A stretch of DNA of 64,000 nt from an uncultured Succinivibrio sp. (GTDB taxonomy: Bacteria > Pseudomonadota > Gammaproteobacteria > Enterobacterales > Succinivibrionaceae), in the NCBI GenBank assembly GCA_934218695.1, contig CAKQDA010000007.1, forward strand, positions 1-64,000, written 5' to 3'. Shown piece after piece: positions 36,961-45,420 of the stretch. Position numbers and translations under genes: made by a program. Within the stretch, counting starts at the first letter, position 1, and the number at the start of each line of letters is the position of its first letter. The notes below the pieces were generated by a model. That model had not been told where the DNA came from. It worked only from the letters and a program-made list of their open reading frames with translations, and did no database searches.

Positions 36961-39276
36961 ATGAAAACCAGTAAGCTAATCAAAGGTATTATCTTTACAG
37001 TCTCTTTACTACTCCCTTTATCCTTTTCCGCTCAGGCTCTTGCCAACAGCTCTAAAGGAGAGATAAGAACCCTTACAATTGAGCAAGCAGAAGCCTTAAA
37101 AAAGCATAAGACACAGGCTAAAAGATCAAAGACTGCCCAAAAATCATCAAATAAGACAACAGCCAGATCTTCAAATAAGACCTCTAAAAAATCATCCAAA
37201 AAGGCAGCTCCTCGTAAAAACACAGCCAAGGCCCACTCTAAAAAGAGTTCAGGCAAAAGAACTGTTGCCAAAAAGACTCCTATAAGAACCACAACTGCCA
37301 AAGAAAGAGCCATTCAGTCTGAATATGTAACAGCACCCTATGGTTATTCAGACGAGAACCCTCTTCTGGCTACAACCCCCACTCTTATAGCTCAGAGAAG
37401 GTACTTCTCTGATGCCGAGCGTGCCATAAAAAGTGGTGATACCGATACAGCCCTGTCAATTCAGAGCAATTATCTTAAGGGTTATCCGCTCTCACTGTGG
37501 ATTGACTACTGGTATCTTGCAAACAGCATGGATGTATCAAAATATCCAAAGGTAAAGCAGTTTATAAAATCAAAGGTCCATCAGGAATTAGGTGAACTTT
37601 TAAAGAAAAAGTATATTGAGTATCTGTCATCGGTCGGTCAGTATAAACTCGTCTCAGATCTTATCGGCAAAAAGCCTTTTGATGATGATATTGAGATGAC
37701 AAAGCCACAGCAGGCACTGCAGTGTCGCTTTTATGAGGCCCGCTGGCAGCAGGGAATAGCTGATGTTACAGCATCTGCCTTTGCCTCAAAAATGTATCTT
37801 AAGCTGTCTCCATATCCTTCAAGCTGTGCAGGTTTAATCTATCTGTGGGGACAGAACGGATATCTTGATGATAAGGTGTTGCTCGAAAAATTTGAAAGGG
37901 CATATATCACAAGGAAATACACAGAGACTACCCGTGCCATGGCTGCAAGTCTTGAGCAGAGTCAGTTTGCATCCCGTGTGGCACAGGAAATGTCACTGTA
38001 TGACAATCCTTCAGATGTGCTTTCTCTTGAGCCAGTAGAAGGTGATGAGAACAACAAGAGGACAGCAGTGCTTGCCTTTAAGAGATTTGCAAATCTTGAT
38101 CCGAAGAGTGCGACACCTTCATTTGAGACCTTTGCCGATAAGTTTAAGATAAGTGACACTGAAAGACTTGAGATCTTTCAGATCATAGCCAAGGGCTTTT
38201 TATCACGACAGTCCACATTAGAGGAAGTGCAGTGGGTGGACAGAAATCTTCCTGCTGTGGTCTGGTCTGAAGAGATAAAGCTGATGCGTATGCGCAGGGC
38301 CATCTGGTTTGCACAGTGGCAGATTGTCTATGATCTTTATGATCATTTGACAGAACAGGATAAAAATGCGGTCAACTGGCGTTACTGGAAGGCAAGAGCC
38401 GCCCGTGAAATCGGACATAAAAAAGAGAGTAGAACCCTCATGACAAAGGTTGCAAAGGACAGAAGTTTCTTTGGCTTTCTTGCAGCTCAGGAGCTGTCAT
38501 TACGCATGCCGTTTAATCATGAGCATTTATCTGACAGGGCGAAGTGGCCACAGACTGTGGCAAAGAATAAAGCCTGTGTACGTTTCTTTGAGTTTAGAGC
38601 TCTAAAGGACAGTAACGCTGCAATTGAATGGCGTGAGATTGCCAAGACAGGAAGCAACGACGAGGCAATGCTGATGGCTGAGTGGGCCCTGTCCACAGGC
38701 AACATCAGCTACGCAATCTCAAGTGTGGTGGCAGGTCAGAGATGGAGTGCTCTCGATTACAGATTCCCAAAGCCATTTTTAAATCTCTATCAGAAGTATT
38801 CAGGTTACACCAATGTACCGGTTTCATTCCTGTATGGTATCTCACGTCAGGAGAGTATGTTAAATCCTGACATCAAATCTCCAGTAGGTGCTGTAGGTCT
38901 GATGCAGCTGATGCCGGGTACTGCCAGAATGGTATCAAAAAAGAACAACTGGTCTTACTCTGGAACAGGTGATCTTATAGTTCCTGAGAACAATATAAGA
39001 CTGGGGTCAGCCTACCTAAGGGAGATGCTCGACAGATTTGACAACAACAGAATTTTAGCTGCCGCCGCCTACAACGCAGGCCCTGGCAGAATCAATATCT
39101 GGAAATCAAAGGATGGCAGGGGCAGGGATGCTGCCATGTATGTTGAGAATATTCCGTTTAATGAAACAAGACAGTATGTTCAGAATGTGCTTTTGTATGA
39201 CACAATTTACAAAAAGCTGCTGACAGGGCAGGAGAGCAGACTGTTAAATTCTAGTGAACTGAGCTACAGGTACTAA
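36961..39276 (+). CDS. slt: Soluble lytic murein transglycosylase (Slt70 type)
   Basis: Slt70 cleaves the MurNAc-GlcNAc bond of peptidoglycan to give 1,6-anhydro ends. This copy of about 771 residues has a Sec signal peptide (SFSAQALA), a long helical superhelix domain and a C-terminal SLT domain with the catalytic Glu in GISRQESMLNP, then GAVGLMQLMPGTA and AAAAYNAGPGRI. An unusual insertion, about residues 45-105 of the precursor, is almost wholly Lys, Ser, Thr and Ala and resembles a histone-like tail. ATG 36961 gives the normal signal peptide; an in-frame ATG at 36928 would start only a few bases after the predicted transcription start. Confidence 0.9.
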   Translation: MKTSKLIKGIIFTVSLLLPLSFSAQALANSSKGEIRTLTIEQAEALKKHKTQAKRSKTAQKSSNKTTARSSNKTSKKSSKKAAPRKNTAKAHSKKSSGKRTVAKKTPIRTTTAKERAIQSEYVTAPYGYSDENPLLATTPTLIAQRRYFSDAERAIKSGDTDTALSIQSNYLKGYPLSLWIDYWYLANSMDVSKYPKVKQFIKSKVHQELGELLKKKYIEYLSSVGQYKLVSDLIGKKPFDDDIEMTKPQQALQCRFYEARWQQGIADVTASAFASKMYLKLSPYPSSCAGLIYLWGQNGYLDDKVLLEKFERAYITRKYTETTRAMAASLEQSQFASRVAQEMSLYDNPSDVLSLEPVEGDENNKRTAVLAFKRFANLDPKSATPSFETFADKFKISDTERLEIFQIIAKGFLSRQSTLEEVQWVDRNLPAVVWSEEIKLMRMRRAIWFAQWQIVYDLYDHLTEQDKNAVNWRYWKARAAREIGHKKESRTLMTKVAKDRSFFGFLAAQELSLRMPFNHEHLSDRAKWPQTVAKNKACVRFFEFRALKDSNAAIEWREIAKTGSNDEAMLMAEWALSTGNISYAISSVVAGQRWSALDYRFPKPFLNLYQKYSGYTNVPVSFLYGISRQESMLNPDIKSPVGAVGLMQLMPGTARMVSKKNNWSYSGTGDLIVPENNIRLGSAYLREMLDRFDNNRILAAAAYNAGPGRINIWKSKDGRGRDAAMYVENIPFNETRQYVQNVLLYDTIYKKLLTGQESRLLNSSELSYRY

Positions 39277-39313
39277 TTTTTTGAAAAATCGCATGATCTT
39301 ATAGTTAATGCTC

Positions 39314-39341
39314 TTTACAAAAAAGAAAAATTTGCTATTAT
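39314..39341 (+). promoter_or_regulatory. Promoter of tRNA-Leu
   Basis: TTTACA (39314-39319) and TATTAT (39336-39341) are 16 bases apart, placing initiation just before the tRNA. Confidence 0.6.
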
Positions 39342-39351
39342 ATTCTGCGTT

Positions 39352-39436
39352 GCCCAGGTGGTGGAATTGGTAGACACGCTACTTTGAGGGGGTAGTTCTG
39401 CAAGGAGTACGAGTTCAAGTCTCGTCCTGGGCACCA
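39352..39436 (+). tRNA. tRNA-Leu (anticodon GAG)
   Basis: The gene has a 7-bp acceptor stem (GCCCAGG with CCTGGGC), encoded ACCA, a D-arm with AATTGGTAGACAC, a type II long variable arm and the T-arm GTTCAAGTC. The anticodon loop TTGAGGG gives GAG. It lies at the left border of the CRISPR island, a usual integration point for islands. Confidence 0.95.
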
Positions 39437-39445
39437 TTGAGAAGA

Positions 39446-39469
39446 AGACAGCACAGGCTGTCTTTTTTA
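39446..39469 (+). terminator. Terminator of tRNA-Leu
   Basis: AGACAGC (39446-39452) pairs with GCTGTCT (39457-39463) around ACAG and is followed by a T run. Confidence 0.85.
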
Positions 39470-39739
39470 TTTTCGGCCTATCTGCCTTAAGATCTTCTCC
39501 TGAACCTCAGGTGGCAGTGATCTGAACCTTTCAACGGAATTATCCAGGTTCTTCTGAGCATTTATCTCTCTGTCAATGAGTGAGCTTAAAAGCTCCTTTT
39601 CAAGAATAGCCTGTTCTCTTTTTCTGTAGCTATGCTGAGCTGGCTTATCAAGTTTTAGTACCTTGTATTCTCTTGAGACGTTTTCGGATATGAAGTATAT
39701 GAATGCAATGGCGCCTAAAGAGAAGAGAAGAGCGATCAT
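39467..39739 (-). CDS. Small hypothetical protein with one membrane anchor
   Basis: This 90-residue protein has an N-terminal membrane span (about residues 2-18) followed by a charged helical region ending SLPPEVQEKILRQIGRK. AAGGAG precedes the ATG. I do not recognise the family. It lies between tRNA-Leu and the cas2 operon, on the same strand as the latter. Confidence 0.6.
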   Translation of the reverse strand: MIALLFSLGAIAFIYFISENVSREYKVLKLDKPAQHSYRKREQAILEKELLSSLIDREINAQKNLDNSVERFRSLPPEVQEKILRQIGRK

Positions 39740-39983
39740 AGAAGACTCCTTATATTGTCAGGTAAAAAGCAGTTTGTAAAAAATAGCCTGTAATAAATAG
39801 GTTGTAAAAATACAGCTGCGGAAATTGCCTGTAAAAATTGTTGTTAAATGCTGTCTGTAAAATCAACCCCATAAAAGAGGTGTTATCTTTTAAGTAACCT
39901 TATATAACAGTGATGCTTCAGTATATGAGCATATCTTTGGACAAATTAGCCGTCACTGACCGATAACACCGCATTGCTCTTTA

Positions 39984-40008
39984 CCACCTGATGCTCACTT
40001 TCAGGTGG
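39984..40008 (-). terminator. Hairpin at the 3' end of the cas1-cas2 operon
   Basis: CCACCTGA (39984-39991) pairs with TCAGGTGG (40001-40008). The T-tract on the minus strand is poor, so termination is only suggested by its place after the last gene. The gap 39740-39983 holds several TGTAAAA words and no gene. Confidence 0.4.
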
Positions 40009-40020
40009 CATGGCTTTCTG

Positions 40021-40473
40021 TCAGAATGCGGTAACCGCATCTGCTCCTTTGCTTCTGTGAACTCTCCTGGTGGTATTGTGTCTGTCTCTTTTTTCCTTTT
40101 TATAGACAGTGAGTATAGATCCATCCTTGATAATAAGTGTAAGAACCTTTTTGCGCTCTAACTGCTGCAGAGTTTTCAGCTTTTTGCTGACACTCTTGTA
40201 AAGGTGTTTTAGCTTAGCAATTTTAGACAGGCTTTTATCTGACAGTACTCTTCTTTCAAGACAGAGACTTGATCTGATTAAAGAGAGCACAGCCTTTTTC
40301 TGTTTTATGGCATCGAGTATATTCTGTGACTGTGTATCAAGAGTAAGTCTGTCACCTCTTTCATTCCAGTAGCCGTATCTGTAGAACATTTCAAGACTGT
40401 CAGAAATCAGCTCTTCACGGATATTTCTCTTTAGCATTCTTTCTTTTGCGTGTTCTGTAAAGGTCATCATCAT
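40021..40473 (-). CDS. DUF4258-like small protein downstream of cas2
   Basis: This 150-residue basic protein begins MMMTFTEHAKERMLKRNI, the His/Arg start typical of DUF4258, and has LTLIIKDGSILTVYKK, which matches the closing beta hairpin. A Lys-rich helical insertion lies between. Such domains resemble toxins of the RelE/HicA-like small nuclease group, but no function is proven. AGGAGA precedes the ATG. The orientation and spacing (43 bases) suggest cotranscription with cas1-cas2 and the 74-residue gene before it. Confidence 0.55.
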   Translation of the reverse strand: MMMTFTEHAKERMLKRNIREELISDSLEMFYRYGYWNERGDRLTLDTQSQNILDAIKQKKAVLSLIRSSLCLERRVLSDKSLSKIAKLKHLYKSVSKKLKTLQQLERKKVLTLIIKDGSILTVYKKEKRDRHNTTRRVHRSKGADAVTAF

Positions 40474-40516
40474 AAGTCTCCTGTTTCAGTATTGTTTTTC
40501 TTGAAATGATCAGTTT

Positions 40517-40741
40517 TTAACAGTATTTATCTGCGAGCACATCTTCATCTGAAGTGTCGATGCAGTCTTTTAAAAACTGAAGATCAGTCATGTCAAGTTT
40601 TATGAAATACTCATTGTGAGCACTGTCTTTAAGACAGAGGAGCACAGTAAGCTCACCATTTTTAGTGTCAACATCAGCCTCGGTTACTGTAAGTTCTCTT
40701 CTTTTGTGCAGATGTTTTTTGTTTTCTGTTAATGCTTTCAT
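40517..40741 (-). CDS. Small hypothetical protein after cas2
   Basis: This 74-residue acidic protein (MKALTENKKHLH at the start, DTSDEDVLADKYC at the end) shows no known motif. The ATG at 40741 is chosen for AAGGTG just upstream; it starts 7 bases after the cas2 stop, so it belongs to the cas1-cas2 transcript. With the DUF4258-like gene next to it, the pair resembles the size pattern of an antitoxin and toxin, which is only a guess. Confidence 0.55.
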   Translation of the reverse strand: MKALTENKKHLHKRRELTVTEADVDTKNGELTVLLCLKDSAHNEYFIKLDMTDLQFLKDCIDTSDEDVLADKYC

Positions 40742-40748
40742 ATTCACC

Positions 40749-41012
40749 TTAAACAGCAATCAGATTTTCAAGATCTTTTGAGTATATTCTTGAGCGCGCA
40801 TAGCAGCTCTCACAACAGGGCATAATGAACAGACTGTCTGACTTTTCGATGATGTCGCTGAGCATTCTTTCAAGTTTTGCAAGCTCATTGCTGCTACCTT
40901 CAAAAAAGAACACTGACTTCTGCACACTCGAGGCCTGTTTTTTGAGCAGTCTGTAGGCTCTGCCACGAATTTTGTTCTTACTGATGTCGTAAGCAATCAG
41001 AAATCTCTGCAT
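40749..41012 (-). CDS. cas2: CRISPR-associated endoribonuclease/integrase subunit Cas2
   Basis: Cas2 (87 residues) is the structural core of the Cas1-Cas2 integrase that inserts new spacers. It has a ferredoxin-like fold with the start RFLIAYDISKNKIRGRAYRLLK, SVQKSVFFFEGS and the Asp after beta-1. Two Cys pairs in IMPCCESCYARS are notable. It overlaps cas1 by 16 bases, showing tight coupling. Confidence 0.92.
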   Translation of the reverse strand: MQRFLIAYDISKNKIRGRAYRLLKKQASSVQKSVFFFEGSSNELAKLERMLSDIIEKSDSLFIMPCCESCYARSRIYSKDLENLIAV

Positions 41013-42058
41013 GGCACTATCCTCCAGGTGCAGACAGTGTCCTTGTTCTGTAACAGGAGGGCATAGTTCTGCGCACAGTCCTCAATAAGATCGTTTAATG
41101 ATCTTTTCACAGGATTCCAGACACTGTTGCATCCCCAGTAGATCCTGTAGATATTTGAAAACATATCTTCAAAACTGTGAAGAACAGTAGAAAAAATCTT
41201 ATTATCCTTTGGATAGAACTGTCCTTTCTCGTTCTGACTGAAATCATCAGGTTTTACCATGTACTGTCTTATCATTTTTAAAACAGTAGTATCCACAAAG
41301 GCGCGAAACTGTTCCATAAGATCGGAGGCCAGAGCACAGTGCGTACCGCGAATGGCGTGGTTAAAGCCAAGTCTTGGGTTAAGTCCGTTTGCTTTTAGTG
41401 CTGAAGACAGTCTGTTTCTTAACTGCGTATAACCAAACGACAGCAGGTAATTTACAGGATCAGGGGATGGATGTTTCATTCTGCCCTCCCAGTTAAAGCC
41501 GTATGGTTCAATCAGCTGCCCCCAGAGTAAAAAGTACTGTCTTGAGGCAAAGCCTTCAGCACCTCTTAATTTGTCAAAGTCACTTGAATAGCGGACATTA
41601 TCCTCAAGAACCCTCCAGGTTCCTTTTGGAAGATCAGCCTTGCGTCTTATGAGTTCACGCTCATTACCGATTTTTGCAAGTACAATTCTTTTGGCAAGTT
41701 CAAGAGCCTTAGAGCAGTGGAAGAAGTTCTCCTGAGCAGAGATAAAATAATTCTCCTCACTGGCTGTAGCCTCAAGCTGACCTACCGGATAGCCGAACAC
41801 ATCCTGAAAATCAACGGGGATATGCTTTACCATCAGTCTGTAAAGCACTTCACTGTCAACATTTCCTATTCTGCCGACGATGACAAGACGGCGGATTTTA
41901 TCAAGGCTTACAGTTATCTCGGCTACTTTTTTGTCTGGGATGATCTCAAGTGCAGTTTCACTTGTATTTAATGAAACTTTAGTGCAGTGGTGAGTAAGAT
42001 ACAGAGTCTGTTTCAGATCTCCTATAAAAGAAGCTAAAGAATGTTTAGAAGTTTCCAT
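40997..42058 (-). CDS. cas1: CRISPR-associated integrase Cas1
   Basis: Cas1 (353 residues) catalyses spacer integration. Metal-site residues are seen: Glu in LRGAEGFASRQYF, His in IRGTHCALA and Asp/Glu in SDLMEQFRAFVD. There is no reverse transcriptase or Cas6 fusion. The ATG at 42058 has AAGGTGG six bases upstream; the frame extends eight codons further to a GTG without such support. A sigma-54 type promoter lies 40 bases upstream (42098-42113), so expression may be inducible. Confidence 0.94.
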   Translation of the reverse strand: METSKHSLASFIGDLKQTLYLTHHCTKVSLNTSETALEIIPDKKVAEITVSLDKIRRLVIVGRIGNVDSEVLYRLMVKHIPVDFQDVFGYPVGQLEATASEENYFISAQENFFHCSKALELAKRIVLAKIGNERELIRRKADLPKGTWRVLEDNVRYSSDFDKLRGAEGFASRQYFLLWGQLIEPYGFNWEGRMKHPSPDPVNYLLSFGYTQLRNRLSSALKANGLNPRLGFNHAIRGTHCALASDLMEQFRAFVDTTVLKMIRQYMVKPDDFSQNEKGQFYPKDNKIFSTVLHSFEDMFSNIYRIYWGCNSVWNPVKRSLNDLIEDCAQNYALLLQNKDTVCTWRIVPCRDF

Positions 42059-42097
42059 GATATCCACCTTTTGTCTGAGCACCGATGTTATATATAA

Positions 42098-42113
42098 TGC
42101 TAAAAACGTGCCA
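42098..42113 (-). promoter_or_regulatory. Sigma-54 (-24/-12) promoter of cas1-cas2
   Basis: On the minus strand the sequence is TGGCACG-TTTT-TAGCA, against the consensus TGGCACG-N4-TTGCW. GG and GC are at the exact spacing. The start of transcription would fall near 42087, 29 bases before the cas1 ATG, with a good ribosome binding site between. A dyad-like word TTAATCATTAGTTAAG lies about 49 bases upstream. The AT-rich stretch 42114-42300 could hold activator or IHF sites. Confidence 0.8.
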
Positions 42114-42314
42114 GAGTTTTAAAAGTGAATATTATCTTAAAAGAAAATTATAAAAAATAACTTAACTAATGATTAAATAAAGAAAAATTGACAAGAAAAT
42201 AATATAAAAATATTTATACAAATGAATATTATTATATTTATTAAAATTAAATAATAATAATTTATTATAAAAAATAATAATATTTTAATAACTTAAAAAT
42301 TATAAAAAACAACT

Positions 42315-42337
42315 CCTGAAATCGTCAATTTTTCAGG
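42315..42337 (-). terminator. Terminator of the CRISPR array transcript
   Basis: CCTGAAA (42315-42321) pairs with TTTCAGG (42331-42337). On the minus strand the stem is followed by AGTTG and a run of T, so it would stop leftward transcription of the array before cas1. The surrounding 42114-42440 has no gene. Confidence 0.65.
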
Positions 42338-42508
42338 CGAGATTTTAGCTGTTGAGTCAAAGATAAATCCAAAATAAGAAGACTTTACGCAAATCATAAA
42401 ATCCTCACTGTCAGCAACTGACAAAGTAACCAAATTGTGAAATACAAATCTTACAGAAGGTGATGATTTCTCAATACATCAAGCCTTCGGTAAGACCTAT
42501 CTTCAAGT

Positions 42509-44169
42509 GTTGTAATTCTTCCTGGATCGGAAGACCCTTCAATAAGAGCAATCGGTCAGGCAATGTCACAACTAGTCGTAACTCTTCCTAGGGCGGAAGA
42601 CCTTTCAATGGCCCTCATATGTAGAGAAGGGATTATGACTTGGGGCGAAACTCACCAATGATCTGGTGACCCTTCAATCTTATCTCAACCTAAAAGGGTG
42701 ATGACTTATGGTCGTAACTCACCAATGATCTGGTGACCCTTCAATCTTATAAAGTTATACAGGAGATAATTATGAGTGTCGTAACTCACCAATGACCTGG
42801 TGACCCTTCAATAGATCTTGCTCCTGCTAGCTTACCACCATCATTGAAGTCGTAACTCACCAATGATCTGGTGACCCTTCAATTATGCCGAGAGTGCGAC
42901 TAATACAATACCTGAGTCGTAACTCACCACTGATCTGGTGACCTTTCAATATACCATGAATATTCAGTATCTTATCGCCGGGTCGTAACTCACCAATGAT
43001 CTGGTGACCTTTCAATAAAAATGGCTATTAAAGAAGAAGCTATTAAGAAGTCGTAACTCACCAATGATCTGGTGACCTTTCAATATTAAATTTAACCGCA
43101 CACGACATCGTTGAGTCGTAACTCACCAATGATCTGGTGACCTTTCAATTTACTCACAAGGCTATCATATTAATATTCAATGTCGTAACTCACCAATGAT
43201 CTGGTGACCTTTCAATAGTGTGGGGATTATGAGTTCATAGCTCGTGGGTCGTAACTCACCAATGATCTGGTGACCTTTCAATATGCCTGCAAAGCACTAG
43301 GTCGTGACACATCAAAGTCGTAACTCACCAATGATCTGGTGACCTTTCAATTTAAATTCTAAACAGCTGGAGAGCATCTCAAAGTCGTAACTCACCAATG
43401 ATCTGGTGACCTTTCAATTGAATACTAAATCTATCGAAGCTTTGGCTGAGGTCGTAACTCACCAATGATCTGGTGACCTTTCAATGAAATATTTAATGTC
43501 TACAGAAAGTGTTATTCGTCGTAACTCACCAATGATCTGGTGACCTTTCAATTTAAGCAACCTTAATAGGTGTTATGAATAAGATGTCGTAACTCACCAA
43601 TGATCTGGAGACCTTTCAATTGGACGAAGTTACTAAAATTCGTCAAAACAGACGTCGTAACTCACCAATGATCTGGTGACCTTTCAATAATGCTCTGGTG
43701 TTTTTGGTATAGAAGCAAAAGGTCGTAACTCACCAATGATCTGGTGACCTTTCAATTTAAGACAAGAAAAGAATATTGTCCTTTACCAGTCGTAACTCAC
43801 CAATGATCTGGTGACCTTTCAATAAAGGGAAGTACAATTATGTGCTATTTTAATTTGTCGTAACTCACCAATGATCTGGTGACCTTTCAATCTTAAATCA
43901 AGTCTTTTTATGTGACTTATCACAAGTCGTAACTCACCAATGATCTGGTGACCTTTCAATTTTTAACATGGAGATATAAATTATGTACTTCTATTAGTCG
44001 TAACTCACCAATGATCTGGTGACCTTTCAATATAGAAAACAACCCTACAACCGCATCATGGCTTTATGTCGTAACTCACCAATGATCTGGTGACCTTTCA
44101 ATTTTAGAGATTTTACAAAAAAGACTAGGAATAGGTCGTAACTCACCAATGATCTGGTGACCTTTCAAT
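42509..44169 (-). CRISPR. CRISPR array, 25 repeats of 35 bp, 24 spacers of 30-36 bp
   Basis: Plus-strand repeats read GTCGTAACTCACC, 8-nt loop, GGTGACCTTTCAAT overall, with a TCACC/GGTGA stem. Repeats start at 42509, 42575, 42644, 42711, 42778, 42849, 42916, 42982, 43050, 43115, 43182, 43248, 43317, 43384, 43451, 43518, 43586, 43654, 43722, 43789, 43857, 43926, 43997, 44068 and 44135. The left repeats are degenerate (42509, 42575, 42644 most; CCCTTCAAT in several) and the right ones perfect, so the leader is at the right and transcription is leftward. On that strand the stem is followed by the 8-nt GTTACGAC, fitting a Cas6-made 5' handle. A very degenerate repeat may lie at 42441-42475. Confidence 0.98.
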
Positions 44170-44471
44170 AGTAGCACATTTAACTTAATGTTTCATAACC
44201 ATAAAAATAAGTTTTTCGCTGATGTGGAGGCGCTTACGGTTAAAACATAAGTTTAAAAACATTAATTGCGAAAATTTAATTCGTAAGATGTTGATATATC
44301 AATGTCGCCGAACAAAATTTTCTTTGGAAATTAATATTGTATTTTATCGTTTATATTCAAATGGTTAAAGTAACTTTACTTTGTTTGCAAAAAGTATTTT
44401 GAATTCGGCGAAAATTTACTTAAATAACCTTTAATATCAAAAAGATAATCTAAAAATATGCCTGTATGAGA
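44170..44471 (-). other. CRISPR leader region
   Basis: These 302 AT-rich bases adjoin the newest repeats and contain no gene. They are taken as the leader with the array promoter, read leftward. I found no sigma-54 match here and no single convincing -10/-35 pair. Confidence 0.6.
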
Positions 44472-45350
44472 CTAATAACTTGATTGGTATTCTATAGCTT
44501 CAGATAAGATCTTGCACAGAGAGTTTTCCGTTAAACAGGATCCTTTATATGGACTTGCTACTATTCCTTTATCAATGTGACCTCCCCAACCTTGTTCTTT
44601 TTTGTTTATGAATTTTGAAAACTTTTGGGTGAGGTGAATGGTTTTAGGTGTAAATGATATTGATATTTTATGAATTGTGTCATTGATAGCTATTGAAATG
44701 TCAGCACCATTTCTTTTTAGCAGACCGTGAATACCTGTTAGTTCTGAATGCAAAATCATGACCTTGTATCGAGCAATTTGTACAGTGTGGGCATTGCAAA
44801 GCTCATTTTCTAAATCTTGCTGTAAGGTTATCTTTGCATCTGCATATCTTTTGAAATCATCTGATATAAGAGGTATATCCCAAACTTTATTAAGAAGTTC
44901 CTCTGATGAGAGGATCTTCTTTATGAGATCATAACCTTTTATAAATCTTTTATTTTCATCATGGTAAAGATATAGCATACCACTGAACAGAGACGATATA
45001 GAAAAAGCTGTCTTGATTGAATGTAATTCAGTACTGATAAGTCTAGTATTAGTATCAATGTATGATACATGATCGGCAAATTGAAGCAGTTGAGATGGGG
45101 ATCCTATCTTTATGTAAGCCTGTACAGTAGCACAGGGCAAACTTTCAATTTGATGATGGTCAAAATTGTTGAGCGCGACAATTCCGTCTCCTCCACATTC
45201 AATGCAAAGAATACTGTTGTCTTTTAAGTCATTGTCTGAAGCTTTATGTTCTAAATGTATAAGCTTTGTGTTATCAAGACTTTCTGTAAGTAAAGCAGCT
45301 GTGCTTACAGTATCAAGATCAGCTTTTATATAGTTAATTTGTTTTATCAT
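44472..45350 (-). CDS. DHH family phosphoesterase in the CRISPR locus
   Basis: This 292-residue protein has the DHH fold motifs in order: YIKADLDTVSTAALL near residue 7, ILCIECGGDG near 47, NFDHHQIE near 61 and FADHVSYIDT near 91. The C-terminal GWGGHIDKGIVASPY near 254 followed by GSCLTENSL is of DHHA1 type, which grips the substrate. The family includes nanoRNases and phosphodiesterases for pApA and c-di-AMP. Placed between the array and cas6 in a locus with Cas10 and two CARF proteins, it could degrade cyclic or linear oligoadenylates; that is inference. The ribosome binding site is weak. Confidence 0.75.
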   Translation of the reverse strand: MIKQINYIKADLDTVSTAALLTESLDNTKLIHLEHKASDNDLKDNSILCIECGGDGIVALNNFDHHQIESLPCATVQAYIKIGSPSQLLQFADHVSYIDTNTRLISTELHSIKTAFSISSLFSGMLYLYHDENKRFIKGYDLIKKILSSEELLNKVWDIPLISDDFKRYADAKITLQQDLENELCNAHTVQIARYKVMILHSELTGIHGLLKRNGADISIAINDTIHKISISFTPKTIHLTQKFSKFINKKEQGWGGHIDKGIVASPYKGSCLTENSLCKILSEAIEYQSSY

Positions 45351-45420
45351 TTTTTATAATAGAATTTTATAAATAGAACACAGTTTAAAAAAGTACAATC
45401 AGGTATGCTGTTGTAGTGAT

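Noticed and set aside
40997-42058. Reverse transcriptase fusion of Cas1, which would explain mRNA-like spacers
   Set aside because: The N-terminal 100 residues are an ordinary Cas1 beta domain; no polymerase motif is present and no separate RT gene is seen in the window.
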